Numbered from the stretch's first letter, positions 11,301 to 23,107 are shown. The stretch is 64,000 nucleotides of DNA from Apiotrichum sp. Y4204 (GCA_025531455.1 JAMYHL010000038.1:310001-374000); one strand, 5' to 3'. Program-made: numbers and translations. Notes: a model not told the origin generated them from the letters alone.

Positions 11301-12773
11301 GGTGTAGATGGTGTGCAGTCGTGATGGTTGGAAGAAACTAAAATCATGAGATCATGAGTCGTTCCAGGTCGGTGGCGGTTCATGCCGGGATGCCGGGATG
11401 CCGAGGGTTCGTAAGTGCGTTGGTGTGTCCTGGGGGTGCACAATGGCCATTTTCCAGATCCGGGATCATCGAGGCATGTGGATTCCAGTGCACTAATGCA
11501 CTAATGCACTAATCTTAGCCAAGACGCGGGTTCCAATTTCTGATATCCCTGGCATCGACGCGTCGATCACGCTGTGCTGCCCATCATACCAAATACCAAG
11601 TACGACTTCCATCGTCGAGATCGGCACCGGCGATGTTCTGGGGCATGGCGAATCCGTCGAGCGCGAGGCGGTGATGACGATCGCTACCATCTGGAAAACC
11701 CAGCAGAGCTCCAGCAGTAGTGCTAATGCCTCACGCCGCGTGACGAGTCACAAGTTTACAAATCTGACGCTGGTCTCCATAACTGACCACGGCCATGACT
11801 GTGGATAGCTTTGGCCAGGCCCTAATCTTTGACTGGGAACTGCCACTCATCAAGCACGGCTTCGATGTCGCTCCGGTTCGGGTTCTGCCTCTCCGTTCCG
11901 CATCTTACCACCCGTCCAGTTGTACAACCGCAATGCTGTGATCAGAGCTCACCACGGCCGCCGCTCCGGCTGCTTCGCATTGCAGTCCAATCCCCCTGTG
12001 ATCCATGGGCGTTATTGTCCTCCCCCACTCATTTGTGTTGTCTGAGCCTCACAGCAACGATGTTCGCGAACGATCGCGAAGCGCAATGCTGCAGAACACC
12101 AGGCCAACTCCGGGACAGTCGGTCTCGTCCCTCGATTCGTCCAGACAGATGTGGATGGTCCAGATGGCCAGATACTCTGGCGCGTGATACCTCGCAGATC
12201 CACAGCCCCTGTAGCTCCGCAGATCCACAGCTGCCACAGATCAACAGACTCTCAAGCAAACGAGCTTCTCAGCTGACTGCGCTGATTGTACTGACCAAAG
12301 AACGCTTCAGAGCAGATCGTTGTCTCATAGCCTGTACCACATCGAGGGACTCCAGCTCTTCGCATCTACTCTCGACACCGTCTTAGGTTCAGGTCCGGGT
12401 CCGTGCGGTGTCTGAAGCTCTCATTGGACTCGTTTGAGTCAAGTAGAAGCATTCACGATTAACGATCGACAAAACATGGTTCGCGTCTCTTGTCCCATTC
12501 CCGGCCTGCGGTCCCGAGCCCGTAGCCGGTTGGGAGTACTTGTGACTACTTAGCTCATCCCGATCGTCGCGGCGTACAGATCACAAATCACGGACGCACA
12601 CCATTCTGCGCCTTTACTTGGAGCCTCACGAGGGCGTGGCAGGCTTGGCGAGACAGAAATACCGCCAGTAACAGTATATATATGGGTTGGTGAACGTCGC
12701 GTCTTGCTCCCCCATCGCCACCAAACGTCTTTCCAAGCTCTAACCACACTTCCACCTTGCCGAGCTCACCACC
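11301..12773. other. intergenic region, no gene seen
   Basis: 1.5 kb between divergent starts. It holds a short tandem repeat of GCACTAAT (11491-11513). Several open frames are present, none with family motifs or a convincing splice structure. Confidence 0.5.
12675..12682 (+). promoter_or_regulatory. TATA-like element upstream of the microprotein
   Basis: TATATATA lies about 92 nt upstream of the ATG at 12774, with a pyrimidine-rich stretch between. This spacing suits a core promoter plus short leader. It is the clearest TATA box noticed in the window. Confidence 0.45.
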
Positions 12774-12911
12774 ATGCCGCCCAAGTGTCCCAGTATGTCT
12801 CCATCAACAGTGTCGCTGATGCCAGACGGCCAGTGCGTGCCCGTTACCGTCACCACCGACGCCGGAACCGTCAAGCGCCTCTGCCTCATGTGCGGCAGTC
12901 CGACGGCCTAA
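12774..12911 (+). CDS. Cys4 microprotein (34 residues if spliced)
   Basis: A very short gene in a CACC-ATG context. Exon 1 is 12774-12792 and exon 2 is 12826-12911. The 33-nt intron has a GTATGT donor and ends CTGATGCCAG. Spliced product: MPPKCPNGQC, then a Val/Thr-rich stretch, then RLCLMCGSPTA, with Cys at 5, 10, 26 and 29 (CX4C and CX2C). The intron is a multiple of three without a stop, so the unspliced frame would give a 45-residue form. Spacing of the cysteines suggests a mini zinc-binding fold or a metal-binding peptide; this is inference. A TATA box sits about 92 nt upstream and the gene converges on YTM1. I do not recognise a named family. Confidence 0.6.
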   Translation: MPPKCPSMSPSTVSLMPDGQCVPVTVTTDAGTVKRLCLMCGSPTA

Positions 12912-13043
12912 GCTTCTGTCTCTCGTACCCCGCGTCGTCTCCGTCCTCATCTGATCCTCGAGAGGAGTATGTAATGTTGTAGCTGGCACCATACATGCAG
13001 TCTATGTGTCATAGCCCCGAGCCCGCGCGGAATCCTCCCCATT

Positions 13044-14654
13044 CTACTGGCCACGCGCGTTCCAAATGCCCACCTCCCCGTCCTCGCCGCCGGCCACGAG
13101 CACCTCGCCGTCCCAGTCGACGGCGAGGAGGCGCTCGCCGAGCGCCTTGCCGTTCTTCGTCTCCGTCCGCGGGCTGCCCTTACGTGCGACACTGAACAGC
13201 GCGTTCTTCGGCGACCGCACATCCCAAATCTGCACCGCGCCGCCGTACGTCGCGGTTGCGAGGGTGAAGTTGGACTCGGGGTGGCATGTCAGCGAGGGGA
13301 CTGGCGAGCCCACGTTGAGCGTCTGCGCAATCACCGACGTCGCCTCGCGCGTGTCCCACAATGTCACGGTGCGGTCCATGCTGCCTGCCGCGAGCGTGCC
13401 CGATGGCGCGAACTGGTCGACGCAGAGCAACGCCTTGTCGCTCGGTCCTTGCTGAAATGTTAGCTTTGCCAACGAATGTGTTGACCCAGGCGCCAGAGAA
13501 GCTGAATGAGGCTATTTTGAGAGCGCCGAGCCCTCTGTCACACATCTTTCTGGTCGCGCTGGATCACTATCACGCCGATCAACTCACCCGCACAACAAGA
13601 TTAGCGCCTGTCTCTGAGTCCCATCCGCGCACACTTCCGTCCCATCCTGCCGACCACATGCGCGTCGGGTTCTCCTTGTCCCACACGCTTCCGCCAATAC
13701 GCCCCTTGTGTCCGCTGAACACGATATCGGGTGCGCGCCGCCATCCCTGCCCCGCCTCGCCGGTCGCGTCGCCGTCCGTCAGGCCCTCGATGATGCGCGG
13801 CGCGTTGCCCTCGATCTTGCGCCGCTTCTTCTGTCCAGGGAGATAGCTCGTCGGGTCGGCAGGCAGCTGGTGCTCGCTCGGCTCCTCGCTCGGGACGACA
13901 TAGAGATTCAGCTTGCCGTCCCACGACGACGAGACGATCTCGCGACCGGCTTCGGATGCGATGACGTTGGAGATCGGGCCAGTGTGCCCCATGAGCGTGT
14001 ACACCTCGCGGGCGGTGTTCGCCTCGCTGGCGGCGACGTCGGGCTCGAGAGACGGGAGGGAGAAGACGTGCACCGCGCGGTCAACACCACCAGCCGCAAG
14101 CAGAATGTCAGAAGTCACCTCCGCCGGCGACACCCAGGTACACGATGTTGCGCCCAGCGACGTCGGGAGCGGAAGCGTGTAGAGCGGAGTGGGGGTCTCG
14201 ACGCCGAGCGGCAGCACGCGCGCATGCGAGAGGTAGGACGACACGAGAACAAGTCTGGATGTTAGCTTTCCAAAACGGCATAGCTAACTTACCCCTTCCG
14301 GCCAAGGCTCAGGCCGCTGACCCAGTCCTCCTGCTCCCAGCGCCCGGCCTCGGATGGCGGAAGGACGCTCTGGAGGTACTCGACGTTGATGGCGGTCTCC
14401 TCGTCGTCCCCACGGTGCTTCTTGACCCACTGCTCGAGGCTTCCGCGGAGAACCTCGCCCTCGACAACAAAGTCAAACGGAACTGGTGCGACGCCGCTCT
14501 CCGCACCGTGCCCGAGGACCTTGTTGATGAGCTCGGACAGCTGGAAACGGCGCCAGTCCGCGGGGATAAAATACGTCGACTGCGGGATCGCGTACGCGCC
14601 CCGCGTAAAGAGGTTGATCGGGAGCTGCCGCCCGCTACCGCTTGGTGCCGACAT
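13044..14654 (-). CDS. YTM1: ribosome biogenesis WD40 protein Ytm1 (WDR12)
   Basis: Ytm1/WDR12 is part of the nucleolar Nop7-Erb1-Ytm1 (PeBoW) complex required for 60S subunit maturation and 27S pre-rRNA processing. Exons: 14654-14293, 14254-13588 and 13451-13044 (478 residues). Residues 11-85 form the NLE domain that recruits the AAA ATPase Rea1/Midasin: INLFTRGAYAIP, then VPFDFVVEGEVLRGSL and NVEYLQSVLPP. The remainder is a seven-bladed WD40 propeller with recognisable blades such as GHTGPISNV...SSSWDGKLNLY, GHKGRIGGSVWD...SAGWDGSVRGWD, GSMDRTVTLWD and GGAVQIWDVRSP. The basic GQKKRRKI stretch is a likely nuclear signal. The length fits the family. It is divergent from MED31 and shares a 245-bp intergenic region with it. 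Confidence 0.95.
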
Positions 14655-14899
14655 TTTTGGAGTGTTGAAGGTGGTGGGAGAGGAGTGTGGATGGCTTGGA
14701 AGGCCAAAAGTTGTGGATATCAACTTTGGATCGACGGCGAGCTCGAAAGTTGTGAGTGGTCGCGGAAATTTCAATGGAGGCCCCAGATTACGTAAATAGG
14801 GCAGTTACCGCCATGCACAAGTTGTGTTGTGGTCGTCCTCGACGAACAAAGACGCGATGCATCCCATGCATTGTTGTTGCAGTTGTTTCTCCCACCACC
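14655..14899. promoter_or_regulatory. bidirectional promoter region YTM1/MED31
   Basis: Only 245 bp separate the two divergent start codons, so both core promoters must overlap or lie back to back here. No TATA box was noticed. Confidence 0.55.
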
Positions 14900-15467
14900 A
14901 TGCAGCAGCAACTCCCGATCCGCCCTCTCGCGCCGCTACCCGACGGGACGGTCCCGGAACGGACGCCGGAGAAGTACGCGAACGTGGTGCGGTTCCAGTC
15001 CGAGCTCGAGGTGCGTGTCCCATGAAGATGTTGAGAAGCTGGTATTGACGCCAGCAGTTCGTGCAGTGCCTCTCGAATCCGCAATATCTCCAGGAACTGC
15101 ATACACAAAAGTATCTCGAAGACCCTGCGTTTATCGAGTACCTCAAGTATCTAGAGTACTGGCGCAAACCCGAGTATGTGCGCTTCATCATGTGAGTCGG
15201 GCGGTGCTGGACTTGGGACAAGGAGCACCGGTACGTCGTACAGCACTCACCTCCAGATACCCGACATCACTCGTGTACCTCACGCTCCTGCAGGAGCCGA
15301 CGTTTCGCGCACGGCTGGGCGACCACGCATTTATTGCTGAGCTGATGCGCATCGGGGGAAGACACCACGAGACATGGCGGGTAGAGAAGGAGCCGCCAGA
15401 GTCTGCAGTGAAGGAGGAGAAGGAGGATGAGAACGAGAGCAAGCCGGACCCAGCTGCCGCCGCATAG
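14900..15467 (+). CDS. MED31: Mediator subunit 31 (Soh1)
   Basis: MED31/Soh1 is the most conserved subunit of the Mediator middle module, bridging activators and RNA polymerase II. Exons: 14900-15010, 15058-15191 and 15257-15467 (151 residues). The family signature lies across the exon joins: [47 protein letters not shown] and [11 protein letters not shown]. The Lys/Glu-rich C-terminal tail is variable in fungi. The length and the absence of other domains fit the family. It converges on AOS1, with 87 bp between the stop codons. Confidence 0.96.
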
Positions 15468-15554
15468 TAGCTTAGACTGTTGTATCATAGTAGTGACATG
15501 ACGATAATGTAATCTACAGCGGGTTCTTCTACCGACGACCATACTCGGAGGAGT

Positions 15555-16932
15555 CTATGCATCGACAGCGACGGCTGGCCCCATCGCCCAGCTCGTGACA
15601 GCAGATATGCTCCGGAAGCTGTCAATGACGAGCAAGTTGGCGACCGGCTGGTCCTTGTGCGAGAGCGCGCGGAGCACATCCTGTGCGAGCAGGCCACCGA
15701 GGATCGCCAGCGTCGGAGGGAAATAGTTCGTCGCATGGTCGGAAAGGTGTCTGTCATGAGCTTGAACTCAGATGGATAAACTCACTCCATCAGGTCTGCG
15801 TCGATAGAGGGAACGGCCTTCTTGCTGATCCCAAGAGCCTCGCAAAACTCCTCGGCAATCTGCGTCAGCTGAGCCTGCTGGCCCTCAGCCCCAGTCGGTA
15901 ATGATCCGTGACGGGCCTCAAACTCCCACAGCGCTGCACAATTAGCGCCCTCCTCTTTCACCAACATACCAAGAACGCCCAGCATCAGCTGGGGCCGGAG
16001 GTCACGGGTTCCCGCCCGCGTGAGACCTCGGAAGGGACTGCCTCCCTTGAGCACATCGGTCGCCGGAAGAGACCACTGGCTCTTGTCAAATGCAGCCGCG
16101 GCAGTCGCGTACGCGAGACGCTTCTTCTGAAGACCGGGGTTCGCGTCAAAGGCGGGGCGACTGCTGTCAGCTGCGGACGGATTCACTAGCGTACTTCGTC
16201 AGAAACTCGTGATCACTTCCCAGATCGGCAAATACAAAGCCATATAGTCCGTAGGATCCAGCTGCGTAAAACATAGAGCCCGCCTTGTGTGCAGCCGCAT
16301 CAATCGGCCCCTGACGGGTTAGTGGTAAACAACCACTGGTACTCACAAACTGCCGCAAGGTGAGATCACACGCAACCACTACGCTGACCTTCTCCTTCTT
16401 AAGGAACTCAACCATGCTCTCCTCATCGCCGCCAATAAACGGGGCCATCGTGGGGAAGGCGGTGAGAGACACCAGGGGGTTGAGGGACGCGATCTGGGGA
16501 AGCGCCGCCTCGGTACGCTGATGATGTCAGACGAGAGAACAGCTGCAACAATCAAATTCCAACCACTCACCTCCTTTCCGACTGCGCCCTCCTCCTCACG
16601 GAAGAGAAATCCGCCACCGAGGTCGTCTTCCGTCACCTTCTCTCCGTCCATGATGATCAGACGCCCAATGCCGGCCAGAACCATGTTTTTGATAGTCTCA
16701 TGGGCGATAGAGCGCAGCGAAAGCACGAGAACTGTGGACGAGCGCATCCTGACGGGTCAGACACAGCCTAGAAACGCACCCTACCGGTTCTGAGCCTCTA
16801 GGCCCCAGAGGCGAATCTGGCGGTCGTACAAGGACGCCTCATCTGTCGCGCTTTAGTCGTTGGTTCTATGCAGCACGGGGTCAACCAACCTTCAGTGATG
16901 TGTCCATTTGTGTTGGGTTGCTCTGTCGCCAT
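15555..16932 (-). CDS. AOS1: SUMO-activating enzyme subunit 1 (Aos1/SAE1)
   Basis: Aos1 forms the heterodimeric SUMO E1 with Uba2 and contributes the arginine finger and half of the adenylation site; it lacks the catalytic Cys domain. Exons: 16932-16890, 16842-16785, 16748-16571, 16517-16347, 16310-16195, about 16163-15786 and 15750-15555 (379 residues). Diagnostic segments are YDRQIRLWGLEAQN at the N terminus, STVLVLSLRSIAHETIKNMVLAGIG (a Rossmann-type glycine loop, here degenerate), the VACDLTLRQF strand, and NYFPPTLAILGGLLAQDVLRALS at the C terminus. The fifth intron (16194-16164, or to 16161) is only 31-34 nt. It is divergent from the PPR gene. Ubiquitin E1-related NAE1 is the alternative, but the size and ending favour Aos1. 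Confidence 0.9.
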
Positions 16933-17433
16933 TATTGTTTTCTTATCACGAATGAGGATATTATGCGAATAAGGGAGGAAATGGGAAAGAGTACAAGAGA
17001 GAGAGAGAGCAGGCTGATGAGAGCTGCAGTCGACGAGTAGTGCAAAGGACGACGCGCCTGGACTCACTCGCGTCCATCAAAGCAGCTGAGGACCACAAGG
17101 TGGAGGTTGAGGGCAGACGACCCTAATGTGACTAACTGCGTTGTCTGGCTTTGCTTGATGAGGCATTTTCATTAACAAAACACGCTATCAGCATTAATCC
17201 ATTTCCTGGCATATTATATTACCTTCTATCTGAATATCTGATTCCGCTAATCCTCCACCTCCACTTCGTCATTGTCGAACTTTTTTCCCAGTGTAGTGTG
17301 CAGCGACGCGCAACGCCGAGAATGATCGATCGCACATGAACAAGATCACAAGAGTTGATAGGAGAACCTCTGTCTTGCGCTCTCTTCCCTTCATCCTTAC
17401 ACCATCTGCTCCTCAACGCCGGTATCGAAAACC

Positions 17434-20106
17434 ATGCTGAGGTATTCTCTTGCAAGGAAAGCACTGCGAGCACAAGCCCTCACGGGACTGCGGCGCGCTC
17501 ATGAGTGGGTACTCGTTACTGTTCGCCACTGACCAACAGCACTCACTCCCCACTCCAGCCCCCACCGTCCTCTCTTGCTGCGCGAGCACAGGAAGAGCGA
17601 AATCTCTACAAGCGCGATGAGAACGCCCCACCGTTATACACACCGCCCCCCCCGCCGCCAGAGGTGGACATGACTGGCGTCGAGCTAGACGAGGAAGGTC
17701 TTCCGTCCGAGAGCTGGGTCAAGCGGCAAACGAAGCGGCAGATAGTCCAGCGCGCGATTGAGGGCGTGCCCGAGTACGACGAGGAGGCATTGCGCACATT
17801 CTACAAGCAGGTCGTACTCTCCGGCGCACCGAAGGCTGCCGAGGACCTCAAGTTGATAGGGGTGCCAGCCGAGGGCCCGATGACCAAGGGCGACCGCATG
17901 ACATTGCTTGCTGGCTTGGCGGAGCGGTTGAGGCCCCAGCCGGAGGGCGAGGAGGGTAAGGTCAACCTTCTCCCTGCTGTTCCTTCCGGGACGCCGGAAC
18001 ATGTCGCACTCACCGCTGCCCTCCTCGAACTCGCGCCCGACAGCCCGCCGAGTGAGGTCCCGGTGCCTCTTGGTCTTGTTCGGAAATCCGAGTGGCAGGC
18101 TCTTTTTGAGTCATTCGTGAGTTCTACACTGTTGGGCGGCGGCTAAACACAAACAGTTGGACAGGTCCGATGCCCAAGGTGCCGAAGTGTTGTTGAGCAC
18201 AATGCAGGTGAGTTGGAGGATTGTACTCGAGCTAACTGTTCAGCGCCACGGCACCCTGCCCACGAAAGAACAGCTGGATAAGGTTGTCGAGGTGTACGCG
18301 CGTCGTGGACAGACAACCGAAGTGGCTCGCCTGATCTCCGACTTTGACATCGCCGGCCTCGAAATCACCGACACACATCGCGACCTTCTCATTTCGTCTT
18401 ATCTTCACCGTCCTCAACCCGACCGCGACGGCGCCATCGCGATTCTGACGGCTGGCGAGAACATGGGAAAGCCGTTCCCTCAGTCATCATATAACGTCGT
18501 CATTTCCCATCTTACCGAACCCACCCTTACCAACCAGACCGACTCACACACCCGTGCGCTTGCGTGGGACCTCTTCACCCACATGCGCCTCGCCGCTCAT
18601 TCGACTCCCTCCCGCGAACTCTACACGACAATGATTCGTGCCTGCGGTGACTCTGCCGACCCCCAACCGGAGCGCGCCCGTGACCTTTGGATTGAGATGA
18701 CAACCGACGTGTCGGCGCCAGTTGAGCCTCGCAGGGAGGAATTTGACGCGATCATCCGGGCACTTGGCAGCACCAAGAACGATTACCTCGAGGCGTACGA
18801 CCTTCTTCGTCAGATGCTTGCCAAGCACCACGATGCGACGTTCGTTCCTTTCACAGAGGAGGACTCCACAGCCCGCATGTCGCCTTGGGTACCGACAGTC
18901 GAAACCTTCACCGCATTGCTCGAGGGAACGAAGCGCGCTGCCGATCTCGACCGTGCCCGTTGGGCCCTCAGCGAGGTTGTTGATCTCGCCCGTGGAGCGG
19001 CATTCACCGGTACAGGTGACCTCAAGGGACCCAACGAGGAACTCATGGCAAATGTGTTCCAAACGTACGCAGCCTGGGATCCTCCTATCACCCGACAGAG
19101 CGTCACTGCGACAACGAAGCAGGGCACAGCAGACGAGCCGACAGCGGAGAAGCCCCAGGCCGAAGAGGGGCCGTCCGCCGTTGCAGAGAGCGAAAACCGA
19201 GTGGAGGCCGACATGCCGCGAACGTCGGCCGAGGCTCTCCGCGAGGCTGACCTTCTCTTCGAGCGCGTCGTCCACGACGCCCGCGCAGCCTTGAGCGGTC
19301 CTGCCAATGTCGTGCACTACCCCTTCTGCGGTGTCCATCTCACTCCCCGTCTGGTTAACTCATACCTTGCCGTGCAGCTGAAGCACGCCCGGAGCTATGC
19401 CGACGCGCGGGCAACCTGCGAGCGCGTCTGGGCTGCCCTTGGCGAACTGCCGGACGGCCCGCGGCCAAACGGCTGGACTTTCCTCCAGATCATGAACCGC
19501 TGTGCTCGTGGCAAGCTGTCCAAGGACGACCGTGCGGTGGCCTTCAAGTGGGGGAATGACACCTGGAAGGCGTATCGCGAGTGGTACAAGGCATCACTCC
19601 CTCCGCTCGTCGGTGACACCTCCACTGCGCGCCGGAAACGCTGGCTTGTGGGACTGGGCGAGCGGCAGACAGAGAAGATGTGGGTGCTCGCCATCCGCCT
19701 CCTGTCGCTTCAGGACGACGTCGACGGGGCTCTCAAGCTCCTTGACGAGTTTGTGGAGAAGTATCCGCCAAAGGCCCTCGTGGAGGGCTACACACCCAAG
19801 CTCAAGACCCCGGGTTTCGTCATCACCATGATGGACCCGTCGGAGGTTGCCGAGCCAAACCTCCCGCCACACCTGCTGTTCAAGGACGTCGACGTGCTGC
19901 ACCAGCGCTGCGTGCGCGACGAGAAGTGGGACGGCGTCAACAAGATCAAGTACGCTACGACGGCGTACGTGCGCTGCCTTGGCAAGCGTCGGAAGTTCCG
20001 TGTTCGCAGTGTCGGCGTTGAGCGCGAGCTGGGCAAACGCGAGAAGAAGAACCCCAGCGTCCGCGCTGGGTCGCTCCAGGCGCGTATCGGGGATGGTGAC
20101 GAGTAA
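17434..20106 (+). CDS. mitochondrial pentatricopeptide-repeat protein
   Basis: Exons: 17434-17504, 17540-18116, 18157-18207 and 18244-20106 (853 residues). The N terminus MLRYSLARKALRAQALTGL is Arg/Leu-rich without acids, as in mitochondrial presequences. After a Pro-rich linker come helical repeats of about 35 residues typical of PPR proteins: EVARLISDFDIAGLEITDTH, DGAIAILTAGENMGKPFPQ, TRALAWDLFTHMRLAAHSTP, RARDLWIEMT and YDLLRQMLAKH, then a second repeat region (about 560-760). The C terminus is basic (GKRRKFRVRSVGVERELG). The third intron is 36 nt, in frame and stop-free. PPR proteins bind organellar RNA for splicing, stability or translation. A CCM1/Dmr1-type or mitoribosome-associated role is possible, but the orthologue cannot be fixed from sequence alone. 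Confidence 0.8.
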
Positions 20107-20349
20107 TGTGACATTCTTGTAGAACAGTTATACCCTGCACTCTGGATACCACCATGCACCTCTGCTCATAAGATTAAGTGGGAGCATAGTCGCGATCGGG
20201 TTAGGAGCCGACTTGCACCTGTGAACCTATGACTTCGGTTCACCCCTCGGCCCCCACATGCAACGATTACAGCTCTCAACATTGAAATGTCAGAGATCCG
20301 CTCTTCCATGAATGATGCGATGATACATTTCCCCATCTCTATCCGCAGA

Positions 20350-21072
20350 CTATGGCACGACCTCGAGACCCATGCTCTTGGCGCTTCCGACAACGGCGCG
20401 CGCGATGCGCTCGACACCGAGGTCCTTCATCCCGTCCTCGGACGCCTTGATCTTGGCGATCTCATACACGTGCTTGAGCGTGACCTTGCCGGCCTTGATG
20501 GACCCAGCGGCCGGCGAGCCCTTGTCGATACCCGCCGCCTTCTTCAGCAGGAACGAGACCGGCGGCGTGCGGAAGGTGAAGGAGAAAGTCCGGTCGGGGT
20601 TGATCGTGATGAGCGTCGGAATCGGCAGGTCAGGCTTGAAGTGTGCCGTGCGAGCGTTGCTGAGGATGTCAGAGAACGCTTGGAAGTACATAAGAGAACT
20701 GTGAGGAGGGCAGAGTCACCGACAGCGCACTAGACGCACAACGCAGCTAGTTGCGGAACTCGATCTAGCTGAGTGAAGCCGCCGTATCGCCCTTGTCGTA
20801 CCACTTGAGAGAGTCACAAGCGCACAGACTACCCCCGATCCTCAACTCGACTTTGATCTTTCAACTTCGGCCGCAAAACCAAGATCAATACCCACAACTC
20901 TTTGCAGAAGTCGATAGCCTTCACTGCACGTGCACCGAGGGCCGGACCAACGGGGGGGCTCGGCGTCGCCTTGCCCGCCGGAACAATCAGCTTCTAAGAA
21001 CTGTGAGCAACTCCTCTCAGCTGAACAGGGTTGACGCACGACAATCTGGGTGACTCCGCTCTTGGACGCCAT
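20350..21072 (-). CDS. mitochondrial ribosomal protein uL11m
   Basis: Bacterial-type L11 of the mitochondrial large subunit (MRPL19 in budding yeast), which forms the GTPase-associated centre with 21S rRNA. Exons: 21072-21040, 20993-20896 and 20659-20350 (146 residues). Signature segments are [54 protein letters not shown] and [12 protein letters not shown], with a typical C-terminal helix ([16 protein letters not shown]). The second intron (20895-20660) is long at 236 nt. No cleavable presequence is evident, as in several fungal mitochondrial L11 proteins. Cytosolic uL11 is excluded by the bacterial-type PPVGPALG and KKAAG motifs. Confidence 0.94.
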
Positions 21073-21534
21073 GATGGATGGGGAGGGACGCGAGGGAGGT
21101 AGAGAAGAGGAATGCTCGTTTGTTCCGTAGCTGTGGGTTTCGTTACTCCGGAAACAGCGTTAAAGTCGAGCTGCCGGTTTTAAGACGCGAAAGAGTGGTG
21201 GTGGTGGTGTTATTGATAATGCTTTGACGTGATCGTTTGCTATCTCGTCGTCGTTGGTTTCAATGTTCAAAAGACCCATTCCGAACAAACCGACTTTTGC
21301 CCGTGGAAAATGGGGGGACCACTCAAATTATATTTCTCAGCCAAAAGTTCAATCCATAGAGCCAGTGCCAGTTGGGTTTCATGAGTGGTGCCCCGCACTC
21401 ACTTTGTGTTGTCTGCGAGCTGCGAGACGATGCGTCACGGCAAGATTAGCCTCTCGACCGACGCGACAGACCAATCTCATCGATTACATTGTGCTCTTAA
21501 CTCATCCGCAACGACACAATATACACAGCACACA
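21073..21534. promoter_or_regulatory. divergent promoter region uL11m/PPE1
   Basis: 462 bp between divergent starts. It includes a GTGGTGGTGGTG stretch (about 21196-21210). No gene is seen. Confidence 0.45.
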
Positions 21535-23015
21535 ATGTCCCAAGAGTTCAGAAAGGCAATGCTGAACCGCCTTCCGTCGATGGAGGCAACGCGCGCTCCG
21601 TGGGCACAACCTGCCGTGCCTGAGGGACAGGACAACGAGGACGACGAGGAGGAGCTCGCTGACGAGGTTGGAGACCTTGCATTCATGTAAGCTCGAAGTC
21701 CGCTGTATTGCGCAACACCTCTGACACCTAATCTAGACCATCCAAGAATGCGGAAAAGTATACCCCCCTTTCAGCTTCCGAGTTCTTTGCCCAAGCGCTT
21801 GAAGTCTCGCCACCAGGCAACGACGCGGCCTTCAGAACGTACATCACGCCACCGGAGGGCACGCCGGCCAAGGGCCAGAATCCGAACGGGACATACTTGG
21901 TAACGCACCACGGTGCGGGTGCGTCGGGGCTGAGCTTTGCACCGCTCGCAAAGGAAGTCCGGGCACGCGGCCCGGAGCTCGGCGTGCTAGCTTTCGATGC
22001 TCGTGGACATGGTGAGGAAGAGGCCGCGAGCCGTGTGTCTGACCGCAGGCAAGACTCGCGTGGAAGGGCCCCCAGAGCGGAGCACGGACCTCAGCCTGGA
22101 CACGCTTGTCACTGACTTTGTCGGCATTATTGAGCACATGTTCCCCGATCCCAAGACGGCCCCATCTCTCCTCGTAGGTATGGGGTCCATATCCCAACTG
22201 ACCTACCAGCTTCTTGGCCACTCGATGGGTGCAGCACCGATCCTCTCGGCATGCCCCATCCTGCAGAAGAAGGGATATACCGTTCCTGGTGTCATTGTTC
22301 TAGATGTTGTCGAAGGTGAGTTGAGCGTAATGATGGTGCTCACCACAGGAACTGCGGTTGAGGCTCTACCGCGCATGAGCGGCATCTTGGGGCAGCGTCC
22401 TGTTTCCTTCCCTACTCTTGGCAATGCCATTCAGTGGCAGTGAGTGGAAACTTCTTCGTAAAACTTACCCAGTCTTTCTTCTGGGCTTGTTCGCAACCCG
22501 ACGTCTGCCCGCGTCTCAGTACCGAGCTATCTCGCCCCAGGAGCAGGAGCGGTAGACGATATGCAGACATGGCGGATCGATCTCCTGGCCACGGAACCAT
22601 ACTGGATGGGTAAGCTGCCAGTTCAGTTGTCGAGCTAACGGCGACAGAATGGTATGAGGGTCTCAGTGATCGCTTCCTCACATCCCGTTGTGCCCGGATG
22701 CTGGTACTCGCCGGGCAGGAGAGGCTAGACCGGGCCCTCATGGTTGGGCAAATGTACGTTACATGGCGAATCTCCCACTGACCATCAGGCAGGGCAAGTT
22801 TCAGCTCGAGGTAATGCAGGACGTGGGACACTACCTCCATGAGGTAAGTAGCGCCATCAGATTATGTGCCGAACCATTAAACTGATGACTAGGACAATCC
22901 TGCTGTGCTCGCGCAAACTCTCGTCACGTTTTGGCGGCGGAATACGCAGCTTCTTATTCTCCCTCCGAAGATTGGCGCACCTGCCGCGCCGGTCAAGCAC
23001 GTCGGCGACAACTAG
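21535..23015 (+). CDS. PPE1: protein phosphatase methylesterase 1
   Basis: Ppe1/PME-1 is an alpha/beta hydrolase that removes the methyl ester from the C-terminal leucine of the PP2A catalytic subunit. Nine exons were read: 21535-21686, 21737-22011, 22049-22173, 22210-22315, 22349-22439, 22473-22609, 22648-22753, 22789-22843 and 22893-23015 (389 residues). The N-terminal SIPS-like basic/acidic arm leads to the core LVTHHGAGASGLSF (oxyanion region), AFDARGHG, the nucleophile elbow LLGHSMGAA (Ser189), VLDVVEGTA (Asp216) and DVGHYLHED (His345), giving the full PME-1 triad. GQMQGKFQLEVMQD is also diagnostic. The third intron (22174-22209, 36 nt) is in frame and stop-free. A 41-nt T tract follows about 90 nt after the stop. 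Confidence 0.95.
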
Positions 23016-23105
23016 AACAACCTTGGTTTACTGTAGTGTGTACGACAGACTTTTTATTATTGACAGTTGCGCAAGCGTCATCAAGCACTGACACTAACAC
23101 GATTG

Positions 23106-23107
<2 letters not shown>

